A stretch of 64,000 nt of DNA from Schistocephalus solidus (lineage: Eukaryota > Platyhelminthes > Cestoda > Diphyllobothriidea > Diphyllobothriidae): positions 1 to 64,000 of the forward strand of contig WEDG01002559.1 of NCBI GenBank assembly GCA_017591395.1, in the 5' to 3' direction. Below are positions 1-10,235 of the stretch, one piece after another (position 1 is the first letter of the stretch; each line of letters begins with the position of its first letter). Under the pieces are notes generated by a model. It was not told the DNA's origin and did no database searches. It saw only the letters and a list, made by a program, of their open reading frames with translations. The position numbers and the translations under genes were made by a program.

Positions 1-159
1 ATAAAGCCCGGTGTTTTTTGCTACTGTAGCGAGGACGACCTAACAGAAGGAACTTGCTTACTTGTCGCTTATTCCGACGCAATGGATACCCGTTCGCTTT
101 GTGAAGAAACTGTCGCAGACACCAGGAACAACCCTGACGATCGAATCTAATGGAGTAAC

Positions 160-780
160 AGTGTCGCGGAAATTCTGCTGTCTTCACCATGCGGGGAATT
201 TCCGAAGCGATCGCCGATAAGTGGTTTGCATCCCATCGCCCACAAAGCCGATCCACTCCTGCAAACAGCACTATCGCGAGTCAAGAGAGACCCATGGTAT
301 AAGAGCAGCAAACAGATGTAATTTACCGCATTCCGTGTACCGTCGCTCTAGTGCTTACGTAGGCCATTCGGGTCGAAAACTTTGGAACCCGCATAAACGA
401 GAACATAAACTGGCTATCCGTCGCCGTGATCCTTTGTCCCTCGTGTTTGCGCACACCGTGGACAGTGACCACCGCTTCGATTATGGGACCGCAACCGACG
501 TGGTCGCCATGGCTAACGCAAAGCGGGCGCGAAGAATTCGAAGTTTGGCACTCCGACATAAACAGCATAAACCACCTTGTTGGGCTGGATGCATATTGCC
601 AAGGTCTGCCTGCGTCTCACTGGCTTGCGTCGACCCCAAACCACCAATAAGCTTATCATGTTTGACCCAAAATGCAAAATCCACGGACGCGGTAATCCTC
701 CCCACCCCCTCCCACGGACGCGTGAACCACAATCGAGGCTTTAACACCTTTCCTCCTCGTGTATCTTAAACACGTCTCTC
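160..780 (+). pseudogene. Penelope-like element remnant: linker and GIY-YIG endonuclease
   Basis: Three reading frames together spell the 3' half of a PLE polyprotein. A linker segment MRGISEAIADK (about 197-230) is followed by VIYRIPC (about 318-340), the first half of a GIY-YIG fold. A frameshift leads to SAYVGHSGRKLW and the HKREHKLAIRRRD stretch (about 340-425), then HRFDYG. A further frameshift gives REEFEVWHSDINSINHLV (about 530-585), the alpha-helical end of PLE endonucleases. In PLEs this domain nicks DNA to prime reverse transcription. The frameshifts make this a dead copy. The reverse transcriptase would lie upstream, outside the window. The same 3' end recurs at 8.09-8.62 kb. Confidence 0.7.
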
Positions 781-984
781 GGCTCACTGAGAACGCATGT
801 CTGCCTGCCTGCACCACCATGCTCTCTGAAAGTCAGTGATAGATCCCCCATTCCCATTTTCGTTTCGTCTGACGACTGGCCGAAGTGTAGCCCATGGCGT
901 GAAAATTCACAGAGTAAAGAGAGCTCGATCGAGGCAGACCTTCTTTCTTCATTTTCATCTCGGGATGCATACTACTTTTATGTC

Positions 985-1410
985 GCTTTTGCGATCGGGA
1001 ATATGGACGTTTAGTCTGTGGTGTCTCAGCGATCTCGGTTAAAGGAGCACTTTGATGTTCCGCTGTGCCTTGAGCTCACTTTAGAGCTCCCCGCGGGCAG
1101 TCGCATAGCGACTTGATATATGTTGCCAGATGGAACCTGAAAAAACAAGGAGACTGAATGGCAATTCCTTCTATAAGCCGTCATAAACAAATCATACCTA
1201 ACCCAGGTGTGGACTCACCCAAGATTCGAACCCGACCATTGGTCATTGATACCATTACCAACGGGACCGCTATTGCCGGCTGCGATCGGGAATATGGATC
1301 TTAAGAAAGTGCGGTGTTCACTGATCTGGTTAAGGGAACACTTTATGTTCCACAGCCTTGAGCTTACTTCTTAAGAGCATTCTCTGCAGTCGGCGAGCGA
1401 CTGGAGATAT
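985..1410 (-). mobile_element. tRNA-headed, hammerhead-bearing SINE-like repeat, degenerate tandem copy
   Basis: On the minus strand this matches the repeat best preserved at 8.64-9.14 kb. It shows the tail hairpin GGAAC...GTTCC (about 1330-1350 and 1043-1060), a decayed B-box-like GGTTCGAATC (about 1222-1232) and a worn hammerhead segment (about 1143-1190). Tail sequence lies on both sides of the tRNA-like part, so this is part of a head-to-tail dimer. It separates the PLE 3' end from the start of the ~360-bp tandem array. The ribozyme core is not intact here. Confidence 0.6.
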
Positions 1411-1420
1411 ATCTTTGCAG

Positions 1421-4400
1421 TATGAATCTTATATGGCAAAAGACGCTATAATACCTCGATCCATAGATACTCTGCCTGCCCATAAACTGCTCCTCGCCGA
1501 TGCTCTCCAAATGTGCGTGACACAGCAACGAGGGGCCCAATTCATAGGGTCCCCCCAGCCCCTATGCGACTTCTGCATACGGACATAGATACTAGCCAAA
1601 AGCCCAAACACGTGTTCCTACTGATGCTCTGCTGTGACACAGCAACGAGGGTCTGGCCACAGCGGGTCCCCAGCCCCTCTAAGCGGTTCTGTATATGGAC
1701 TCCAAGAGAATAAACGCAAAAATTCTGAAATTAATTACGCAGGATACAGTAGTCAGTGATCTGACATGACTTTACGGCCGATCCCAACATCCTACCAAAC
1801 ATATTTGGCCGAAGATAACTCAACCACCGCGGAAAAATCCACGCACCATCCATCCCTACAAATCCAGCAGTACTACAAGCATTAAACTTATACCGCAAAG
1901 ACGTTATACTGCAATTCTGATACAGATACATAGCCAAATTTCCAGATACTGCCTCATTGATGCTCTCTGCGCTTCGCTGACAAAGCAACGAGGGTCTGGC
2001 TCCCCAGTGGGTCCCCCAGCCGTTCTCTATGGCTCTGCATATGGACCCAGAGAATAATCGCAAATAATTTGAAATTCATTAATGGCGGACATGGAGTCAG
2101 GTGATCCGGACATGACTTTTCTGGGTCAGGCACCCGAAATCAATGAAATATTTGAGTCGAAGACAATCAACCACCGTGGAATAACCACGTCATGCTGATC
2201 TCTCCATACGAACAAGTAGTAGTACTACAAGCAGCATGACCTTATATGGCATAGCATTTGGCACCGTACCTCCGACATAGATTCGCTTTAGCCAAGACAC
2301 TGCGTCTCGCCGATAGCTTGTCTGCTGCGCATGACACGGCAGCGAGTGGGTCATGTCTCCAGTGGGTCCCCAGCGTTCTCTATGCGGTTTCTGGTGCATG
2401 GACCTGCAGAGAATAATCGCCAAATAATTTCGAAATTACTAAGTGCAGGACATGGAGTCAGGTGATCTCGGACATGACTCTTTTAGGGTCAGCACCCGAA
2501 ATTTCGCCTGAACATTTGGGTCGAAGATTAATCAAACCACCGTGGAAATTACCACTGTAACCGCCCATTCTTCTCAAACGTCGCAGTACTACCAGTAGTA
2601 GCGGACTATATGGCAAAGACTGCTCAGTGCTTTCGAGATAGACATACTTTGAAGCAGCCGAGACACGTGTTTCGCGATGCTTTCTGCTTTGTGTGACACA
2701 GCAAACGAGGGTTTCGGCCTCAGTGGGTCCCTCCAGCGTTCTCTCAGGCGTGTTTCTGGTATATGGACTCCAGAGAATAATCGGGTAAATAATTTCTGAA
2801 ATTACTAAGTGCAGGACATGGAGTCATGGTGGATTCTGGACATGACTTTTTAGGGTCAGACCCGAAATTTTCAATGAACATTTGGGTCGAAGACAATCAA
2901 CCACTGTGGAATAACCATCGTAATGCCTCCATTCTCAACGAACACGAGTAGTACTACAAGTAGTATGAATCTTTATATGGCAAAAGACGTTATACATACT
3001 ATCCGATATAGATACTCTAGCTGAAAAGCCCAGGACACGTGTTTCTCTGCTGATGTCTTCTGCTGCTGCGGACACAGCAAACGAGGGTCTGGCCTCCCCG
3101 TGCGGTCCCCCAGCTGCTTCTAGCGCGTTTCTGGCTATATGGACTCCAGAGAATAATCGGTAAATAATTTCTGAAAATTATTAAGTGCAGGACATGGAGT
3201 CAGGTGATTCGGACATGACTTTTAGGGTCAGACCCGAAATTCTCAAATGAACACTTTGGGTCGAAGATTAACGCAACCACTGTGGAATAAATCCACGTAA
3301 TGCCTCCATTCTTCAAACAAACTGTTGTAGTCATAAGGCATTAGCGCTGAATCTTATATGGTACAAAGCGACGTGCACCGCACTCTGGACATAGATATTT
3401 AGCTTATTTCCAGGGGACACGTGTTCTGGGCGATAAGTTTCTGCTGGCTGCGCGAGTGGACATTGCGATCGAGGCCCGCCCCCAGTGGGTCCCCCAGCGT
3501 GCTCCTATGCAGTGCTCCTGCATGGACACCAGAGGAATAACAATCGGGTAAAATTAACTCCTCTGAAGATTAATTGGCGCAGGACATGTGGAGCCAGGGA
3601 TCTGGATACGCCTTTTGCTAGGGCTGGGGACCCCGAAATTCTCACTGCACATCTAATGGGTCGCAGACACTCAACCACCGTGGAAACTATCACCGCACGC
3701 CCATTCCTAATCAAACACGCAGTACTAAGGCGCAGTGGCGAATCTGCATGTGGCAAAGACTGTTCTACTCGTACTCCGACATAGATAATGCAGCGTAAAG
3801 GCCACGATGCTTTCGGCTGATGTTCTCTGCTGCTATGCGGACGATGGCAGCAACGAGGGTCTGTCTAGCGGGTCCCCCAGCTGTCCTCTATGCAGTGCTC
3901 TGCATATGGACCCCAGAGAATAATCGCTAAATAACTCCTGGAAACTATTGGGCGCAGGACATGGGTCAGCGTGATCTCGACACGACCTGTGGCGTGGGAC
4001 CCGAAATCTCAAATGAAACATCTGGCCGAAGACAACCAACCACCGTGGACATAAATCCACTGCATATGCCCATTCCACAAACCGGTTGCACTCACAAGCG
4101 GTATGAATCTCTATGACAAAGACGTTATTATATGCGTACTCCGCATTACAGATACTCAGCTAAAGCTCGGTAGATAATCGCAGCTTCGCTACTGATGTCT
4201 CTGCTCCCTGTGTGACACAGCAAATCCAGGTCGGCTCCTCTAGCGACATCCCCAGCCAGTTCTCTATGCGGTTTCTGCATATGGACTCCCAGAGAATGCA
4301 CCGGCTGGATAATTTCGAAATTATTAAGTGCAGGACATGGAGTCAGGTGATCTCGACACGACTTTTAGGGTCAGACCGAAATTCTCAATGGACATCTGGG

Positions 4401-7400
4401 CCGAAGACACTCAACCACTGTGGAATAACCACGTGAATGCCCATCTCTACAACCGCGAAGTATCTACGAAGCCAGGCTGAATCTTATATGGCAGACGTTA
4501 TGGCAATTGCACTCCGATATAGATGATTAGCCAAAAGCCCAGACATCGTGGCCTTGGCTGGACAGTCGGGCTACAAAGGTTGCCAGGACACAGCAACGAG
4601 GGGTCTGGCTCTTTACAGTGGGTCGCTCAGCGCCCTCTATGCGGTCTCTGGTATATGGACCTACAGAAATAATCGGGCACTCTGATACTATCTGAGTCTT
4701 GCAGGATACGATCAGGTGGATTCGGACACGACTTTTTAGGGTCAGACCCGAAATTCCTCACGATACATTTGGGCCGAAGACACTTCAACCACCGTGGAAA
4801 TAATCCACGTAATGCCCAGATTCCCATACAAAGCAGTACTAGATGCCAGTATGAATCTTAATTGACAACAACGTTATACCGTACTCCGACATAAGCAGAT
4901 ACGCTAGCTAAAGCCCAGATACGGTTTCGCCGATTTCTGTTGCTGTGTGACACTGCAACGAGGGAGCCCAATTCTAGGTCCCAGCGTTCTCTATGCGGTT
5001 TCTGGTATGGACTCCAGAGAATAATCGCAAATAATTTAAAATTAATAAGTGCGCAGGACATGGAGTCAAGGATCCAGGCATGACCTTTTAGGGTCAGACC
5101 CGAAATTCCAATGAACGTTTCAATGTTTTGATAATCAACCACTTCGTGGAATAACCACGTAACGCCCATTCTACAAACAAGTAGTACTACAAGCAGCATT
5201 GAATCTTATATGTGGCAAAGACGTTATAACACCGTAATTCTCCGACATAGGATACTAGCTAAAAGCCCAGACACCGTGTTTCCGCCGATGTTTCTGCTGC
5301 TGTGCGTGACACAGCAACGAGGGTTCAATTTCAGTATCCCCAAAGGTTCTCTATGCGGTTTCTGGTATATGGACTCAGAGAATGGGTAAATAATTTCACA
5401 TACGGCAGCAGCACATGGAGTCAAGTGATTCAGACATGACCTTTAGGGTCAGGACTCGAAAATTTCAATGAACATTTGGGTCGAAGACAATCAACCACCG
5501 TGGAATAACCACGTAATGCCCATTCTGCTGAAACAAGTAGTACTACAAGTAGTGCATGAATCTTATATGGCAAAGACGTTATACCGTACTTCTCCGACAT
5601 AGATACTTCAGCTAGCTCAGACACGTGTTTCCGCTGATGTTTCCCTTGCTGCTGGGTGCGTGACACAGCAACGAGGGGTCGGCTCTGCAAGTGGGTCCCC
5701 AGCTGCCTCTATGCGGTTTCTGGTATGGACTCCAGAGATAACCGGGTTTAAAAATAATTCTGAAATTATTAAGTGCAGGACATGGAAGTCGTGGGTGATT
5801 CGGACATGACTTTAAGGTCAGACCCAAAATTCAATGGTAAACATTTGGGTCAAATGACAATCAACCACTCTGTGGAATAACCACGTAATGCCCATTCTAA
5901 ACACCGCAGAAATAAAAGTAGTATGAATCTTATATGGCAAAGACGTTATACCGTACCCTCCGACATAGATACTAGCTAAAAGCCCAGACACGTGTTTCGC
6001 CGATGTTTCTTGTGCAAGGACACAGCAACGAGGGGTTCGGCTCCTCAGTGGGTCCCCCAGCGTTCTCTATGCGGTTTCTGGTATATGGACTCCAGAGAAT
6101 AATCGGGTAAATAATTTGAAAATTGCCAAGTGCAGGCGGGCGAGTCAGGGTGATTCGGACAGACTTTTTAGGTCAAGACCTGAAAATTTCAATGGAACAT
6201 TTGGGCCGAAGACAATCAACCACCGTAAATAAATCCACGTAATGCCCATTCTTCAAACAAGTAGTACCATGCAAGGAAAAGTGAAATTTATATGACAGCG
6301 ACGTTATACCGTACCTCCGACATATAGATACCAGCCAAAGCCCAGATACGAAGTTCCTCGATGCCTCTGCTGCTGTGTGACACAGCAACGAGGGTTCGGC
6401 TCCTCAGTGGGTCCCCAGCGTTCTCTTGCGCGGCTTCGCGTATATGGACTCCCAGAGAATAATCAGGTACTACCTTCTGAAATTATTAAGGCGGTTACGA
6501 GGTCAGTGATCTGGACATGACTTTTAGAGTCAGACCCGAAACTCTACAAACATTTGGGTCGGTTATCAACCACTGTGGACAACCAATGCACGCATTCTAC
6601 AAACGCAGCCACAAGTAGCTAATCTTATATACAAAGACGTTAATTCGCAATTCGGAATATATTACCAGCCAAGACCCATGTTTCGCCGATGTTTCGCTGT
6701 GTGACACAGCAACGAGGTGCTCCGGCCTCAAGGGTCCCCCAGCGTTCTCTGCAGGTGACTCCTGAGGGCACCGGGCTAATAATTTCTGAAATTATTGGGG
6801 GACATGGATGTGATGATTCGGATGACTTTTTGCGTGATACGAAATTTCACGAACATTTGGGTCGAAGACAATCAACCACCGTGGTAACCACGTAATGCCC
6901 ATTCTTTCACAAACAAGTAGTACTACAAGTAGTATGAATCTATATGACAAAGACGTTATACCGTACTTCTCCGACATAGATACTAGCTAAAAAGCCCACA
7001 GACACGTGTTTCTGCCGATGTTTTCTGCTGCTGTGTGACACACAGCAGCAAACGAGGGTTCGGTTCTCAGTGCGGTCCCCAGGTTCTCTGCGGTTTCGGT
7101 ATATGGATCGGTTAATCTGGTTAATAATTTTGAAATTATTAAGTGGTACATGGATTTGTGATGACATGCTTTTAGACCCGGAATTTCAATGAAATTTGGG
7201 TTGGAAGACAATCAAACCACTGTGGAATAACCACGTAATGCCCATTCTACAAATCGCTGTACTACAAGTAGTATGAATCTTATATGGCAGACGTTATACC
7301 GTACTTCCGACATGCAGATACTAGCTCAGCCAGACACGTGTTTCGCTGATGTTTCTGCGCTGTGTGACACAGCAACGAGGGGTTCTGGCTCCCTCAGTGG

Positions 7401-8090
7401 GTCAAAGCGTTTCTGCGTAGCGTTTCCTGGTATATGGACTCCGAGAATAATCGGGCAATTTCGAAATTATTAAGTGCAGGACAGTGGAGTGCAGGTGCAT
7501 TCGGACATGACTAAGGTCAGATCCGAAATTTCAATGGTTGAATACGTTTGGGTCGAAGACAATCAACCACTGTGGAATAACCACTGTCATGCCCATTCTT
7601 CAAAACAAGCAGTACTACAAGCAGTATGAATCTTATTTTGCACAAAGACGTTATCCGTAATTGATATAGATACCGGCTAAAGTTTAGATACGTTTCGATG
7701 TTTTTGCTGTTGTGTTACCAGCAACGGGTTCAATTCAGTGCCCTGCGCGGTTTCTTGTATAGTGGATCTGGAATAATCGGGTTGATAACAAATTATTAGC
7801 AGGATGGGTCGTGTTCGGATATGATTTTATGGTCAGACCCGAAATGGTATGAATATTGGGTCGAAGATAATCAACCACTGTGGAATAACCACGTAGATTT
7901 CTACAAACAAGTAGTAGTAATTAGTATGGATCTTATTGACAAAGACGTTATACCGTGCTCCGATATAGATACCTAGTTTGTTCAGGTTAATGTGTTTTTG
8001 CCGATGTTTCTGTTGTTGTGTGACACAAGGGTGTCTTGGTCCTCAGTGGTTCTATGGTTTTGGTATATGGACTCGAGGATAATACTGAAG
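1421..8090 (-). repeat. Tandem array of ~360-bp hammerhead-ribozyme units (retrozyme-like satellite)
   Basis: The landmark ACAGCAACGAGG or a variant recurs near 1985, 2345, 2705, 3074, 3474, 3850, 4224, 4594, 4955, 5315, 5675, 6025, 6385, 6715, 7050, 7377 and 7730, with mean spacing close to 359 bp. Counting partial units there are about 19. Each unit contains short inverted repeats: CGTGGAATAACCACG, AATAATTTCTGAAATTATT and GCTGTGTGACACAGC. The minus strand carries a hammerhead core, intact in the unit at 5.96-6.07 kb and decayed elsewhere. Units differ mostly by 1-4 nt insertions and deletions. The left edge joins a SINE-like repeat, and the right edge breaks off into a PLE fragment at about 8090. 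Long open frames inside the array (for example minus 1731-2063) differ in phase between units and look incidental. Array size, type I hammerhead and tandem layout fit metazoan retrozymes. That assignment is inference. Confidence 0.85.
5964..6071 (-). ncRNA. Type I hammerhead ribozyme in the best-preserved ~360-bp unit
   Basis: Read on the minus strand, every conserved part is present in order. Stem I 5' strand CCCA (6049-6052) is followed by core CTGAGGA (6042-6048), which fits the CUGANGA consensus. Stem II is GCCGA (6037-6041) paired with TCGGC (5999-6003), with a loop of about 33 nt. GAAA follows (5995-5998), then a minimal stem III made of the palindrome CACGTG (5989-5994), the cleavage triplet GTC (5987-5989) and stem I 3' strand TGGG (5983-5986). 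Stem I extends beyond an internal loop through GCT/AGC and CATAGA/TCTATG (6066-6071 with 5964-5969). Cleavage is predicted 3' of the GTC. A two-pair stem III is typical of retrozyme and Penelope hammerheads, which are thought to act as dimers. Activity is untested. Confidence 0.85.
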
Positions 8091-8620
8091 TAATCGCCAT
8101 GGCCAACACCAAAACCGGGTAAGCTCGAGAATTCCTCGAAGCTGGCACTCTAGCACAACTAGCATTAGATGCTCATTACGAAGGATAACGTGCACGATTT
8201 ACTAACGAGCGCCCACCCCCTAGCAACGGCTGTTAATCCTTGCGGCTTTTAATCTCACTTTTCGCCAACCATACCTCACACATGGTGAACCGCAATTAAA
8301 CATTCCGACACCTCCAACCAACGCAGTGCCCCCTTCATCCAACCCGGAACCATGATCGATAATCTAGTCGGCCGTAGTTACTCGCCGCCCACCTTCCCCT
8401 CCCAAACAAGCCAATGTAATTCTTCTCTCCTCACCTCCCCGTCTCAAAACATGCCCCGATTAATGGTCCACCCACTCACACCAGCTGTTTGTTTGTCACT
8501 ATCTGTCCTGTCGCGCCACATCACTTTATTCATTTCGACTGACGGCGGGTTGATGTCACCAACTTAAAAATTTACGAGTACAACTCCATTTCCCGAAGAG
8601 TATTTTTCTTTTCATATCAT
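8091..8620 (+). pseudogene. Second copy of the PLE 3' end, truncated
   Basis: The sequence TCGCCATGGCCAACACCAA and what follows align with the PLE remnant at 497-1000, including the coding end, a pyrimidine-rich untranslated region, a GTGAACCGCAAT-type motif (about 8285) and the terminal TTCATTTCGACTGACGGCGG (about 8530). It joins a broken satellite unit at about 8090, so the hammerhead array lies between two direct copies of a PLE 3' end. No reading frame of useful length survives. The start point inside the endonuclease sequence indicates truncation. Confidence 0.55.
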
Positions 8621-8623
8621 ATC

Positions 8624-8639
8624 ATATATATATATATAT
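8624..8639. repeat. Short (AT)n microsatellite
   Basis: Sixteen bases of alternating A and T at the 5' edge of the hammerhead-bearing dimer. The dimer's other end also runs into a TA tract. Confidence 0.9.
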
Positions 8640-8660
8640 GCCACACTTGGGATTGGGTAT

Positions 8661-8705
8661 GACTGGCTGATGATGGCTAATTAGCCAGAAATGGCCATTC
8701 CGGTC
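8661..8705 (+). ncRNA. Hammerhead ribozyme fold, dimer copy 1
   Basis: Stem I is GACTGG (8661-8666) with CCGGTC (8700-8705), six pairs including one G-U. The core CTGATGA (8667-8673) is exact. Stem II is TGGCTAATTAGCCA (8674-8687) and pairs fully, including T10.1 with A11.1. GAAA (8688-8691) is exact. Stem III is the palindrome TGGCCA (8692-8697), giving a minimal two-pair helix. The cleavage triplet ATT ends at 8699 and directly precedes stem I. Outside stem I, GGG (8655-8657) can pair with CCC (8707-8709). This is the best-paired copy in the window. Activity is inferred, not shown. Confidence 0.75.
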
Positions 8706-8872
8706 TCCCTTGTCGTTGTCGGTTCCATTTCATCACATGCTACACGTCGCTATGCGACCGCCTGCGAGGGCTCTAGTCTGAGCTCCAGGGCACAACGGAA
8801 CATGCATGTTCCTTACGCAGATCGGTGAGCCCCACAATATCATCATATTCCCGATCACAACCGACAAAACAA

Positions 8873-8944
8873 GGAGCCCGTGGCTCAATGGTAGAGCGTT
8901 CGACTAAAATACCAAAGGTCGCGGGTTCGAATCGCAGGTGTGCC
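8873..8944 (+). promoter_or_regulatory. tRNA-like head with polymerase III A and B boxes
   Basis: About 72 nt resemble a tRNA. The A-box-like segment TGGCTCAATGGTAGAG begins at 8881 and the B-box-like GGTTCGAATC is at 8924-8933. Such heads act as internal RNA polymerase III promoters in SINEs. Many copies share it, and it runs straight into the hammerhead segment, so I treat it as a repeat promoter and not a tRNA gene. Confidence 0.7.
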
Positions 8945-8962
8945 ACACTTGGGATTGGGTAT

Positions 8963-9007
8963 GACTGGCTGATGACGGCTAATAAGCCAGAAATGGCCAT
9001 TCCGGTC
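8963..9007 (+). ncRNA. Hammerhead ribozyme fold, dimer copy 2 (family consensus form)
   Basis: Stem I is GACTGG (8963-8968) with CCGGTC (9002-9007), around CTGATGA (8969-8975). Stem II GGCT/AGCC closes an AATA loop, with a C-A mismatch at its base (8976 and 8989). GAAA (8990-8993), palindromic stem III TGGCCA (8994-8999) and the ATT cleavage triplet follow. Copy 1 has a T-A pair at the mismatch. Most other copies keep the C-A mismatch, which may reduce activity. Confidence 0.7.
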
Positions 9008-9140
9008 TCCCTTGTCTTTGTCGGTTCTATTCCATCACATGCTACACGTCGCTATGCGACCGCCTGCGAGGGCTCTAGTCTGAGCTCCAGGGCACAACGG
9101 AACATGCATGTTCCTTAAGCAGATTGGTGAGCCCCACACT

Positions 9141-9143
<3 letters not shown>

Positions 9144-9194
<51 letters not shown>
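9144..9194. repeat. (TA)n microsatellite, ~51 bp
   Basis: A pure TA run directly downstream of the hammerhead-bearing dimer. Other copies of the family also end at TA tracts (8.62 and 41.50 kb). Confidence 0.95.
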
Positions 9195-9197
<3 letters not shown>

Positions 9198-9257
9198 TTA
9201 CGCGCAAGAACGATGCCGGTTTGTGCGCAATTGAGCTGCCAAACTGGTTTAATTGTC

Positions 9258-9500
9258 GGACGATCGCTTTGGACTTACACGTCCCGTCGTGCCTTGGGAC
9301 TCATTCTCGAGCCCCGCCAGCAGCCGCACAGCGACTAGTGATATAGGCAAAATGACTTGAATGACCATTTTTGGCTTATTAACTGTCATCAACCAGCCAT
9401 ACCCAAGCCCATGTGTTGTGGTGTCCGGGACTCGAACTCTCGTCCTATTATTTAGAATTCCAACGCTCTATCCACTACGTCACAATTGATCTTACCATGC
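9258..9500 (-). mobile_element. tRNA-headed hammerhead repeat, minus strand, degenerate
   Basis: The minus strand contains the B-box-like GAGTTCGAGTCC region, then a worn hammerhead (rc of 9358-9413: TTGATGA core, stem II AGTTAATAAGCC, AAAA in place of GAAA), then the tail with its GGCTCGAG-type hairpin. It lies in inverted orientation to the dimer at 8.64-9.14 kb, separated only by the TA run and about 60 bp. Confidence 0.65.
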
Positions 9501-10235
9501 TTCAGTGAATGCGCAAGCCCTCAACCCACAGGGGACATCCCTCTCTAGTTATGAATGACAAACTGCCGTATTCGTTGTTGTTTTCCGAATGTCCAGGAAT
9601 GGCGACGTAATTGATCTCTTCTTGTGCTCATTTGGACGTTTGCAAAGGTGGCGTAAAAGTAATTTGCAAGTTTTCTCGATAAATACACCCCGCATAATGG
9701 TCAAAGTGCGGATCAATTAACTCGACATAACTTTATTGAACATTAATGAAACTTCTTGTTGACTGTGTTTTCCCGCGTCAGCAGTTAACTGACCGTGTAG
9801 CGACTTTCTGCAGATCTCTCTTGTTGCGATAGTTGTCGTGGTAATGAATAGAAAATTTTATCTTTGTAGTTAGTCGACCGCCTTTTAGATATGGGACTCA
9901 AGAACCATGTCTCTTGTTTTCATAGTTCTGGTGTTGCTGTCTCCGTCAGCTCCTGTTAGCTGTATTCGTCTGTCTTTTGTCTTCCTAATTACATGCATGT
10001 AGTGAGTGGAGGTAGAATAATTTATGACTATTTTTCCTATCAGCCAACGAGCCACCGTTGGTTGCTATACGTTCCAATTTTTCCCTAGTTCGATAGAACA
10101 GCCCCAGCTTTTCTATCTTTTTCTACTGCTGTATTCGTACCAGCTGTCCCCTTTCTTTTTGAGTCAATAAATAGAAGAAGTTAAGTGGATAGTAGAAAAG
10201 TAAAAGATATAACAGATTTTTCTCGAATTTAGAGG
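9500..10235. other. Unassigned non-coding stretch
   Basis: AT-rich sequence with no long reading frame, repeat match or RNA motif that I can recognise. Confidence 0.5.

Larger units (their letters stand above)
8640..9142 (+). mobile_element. Head-to-tail dimer of the tRNA-headed, hammerhead-bearing repeat (302-bp unit)
   Basis: Two copies of the same segment lie 302 bp apart (GACTGG at 8661 and 8963). The order is hammerhead, tail with hairpins, tRNA-like promoter (8873-8944), hammerhead, tail. The tail holds GGGCTC...GAGCTCC and the palindrome GGAACATGCATGTTCC (8797-8812 and 9099-9114). The copies are nearly identical, so the dimer is young or recently homogenised. Transcripts from the internal promoter would carry the second hammerhead, and a longer tandem transcript would release a 302-nt monomer. 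Related copies lie at 1.0, 9.3, 15.5, 18.9, 28.2, 36.0, 41.0, 51.8 and 55.6 kb. The arrangement parallels the schistosome Sm-alpha repeat, which also joins a polymerase III promoter to a hammerhead. Confidence 0.85.

Noticed and set aside
1731..5827. Long minus-strand reading frames (up to 113 codons) inside the ~360-bp array
   Set aside because: They occur in different phases from unit to unit, are broken by indels, and encode no recognisable domain. The conserved features of the unit are RNA-like inverted repeats and the ribozyme.
8873..8944. Functional tRNA gene
   Set aside because: The same head recurs in many diverged copies, always followed by the hammerhead segment. The acceptor ends are not convincing and no clear anticodon stem is kept across copies.
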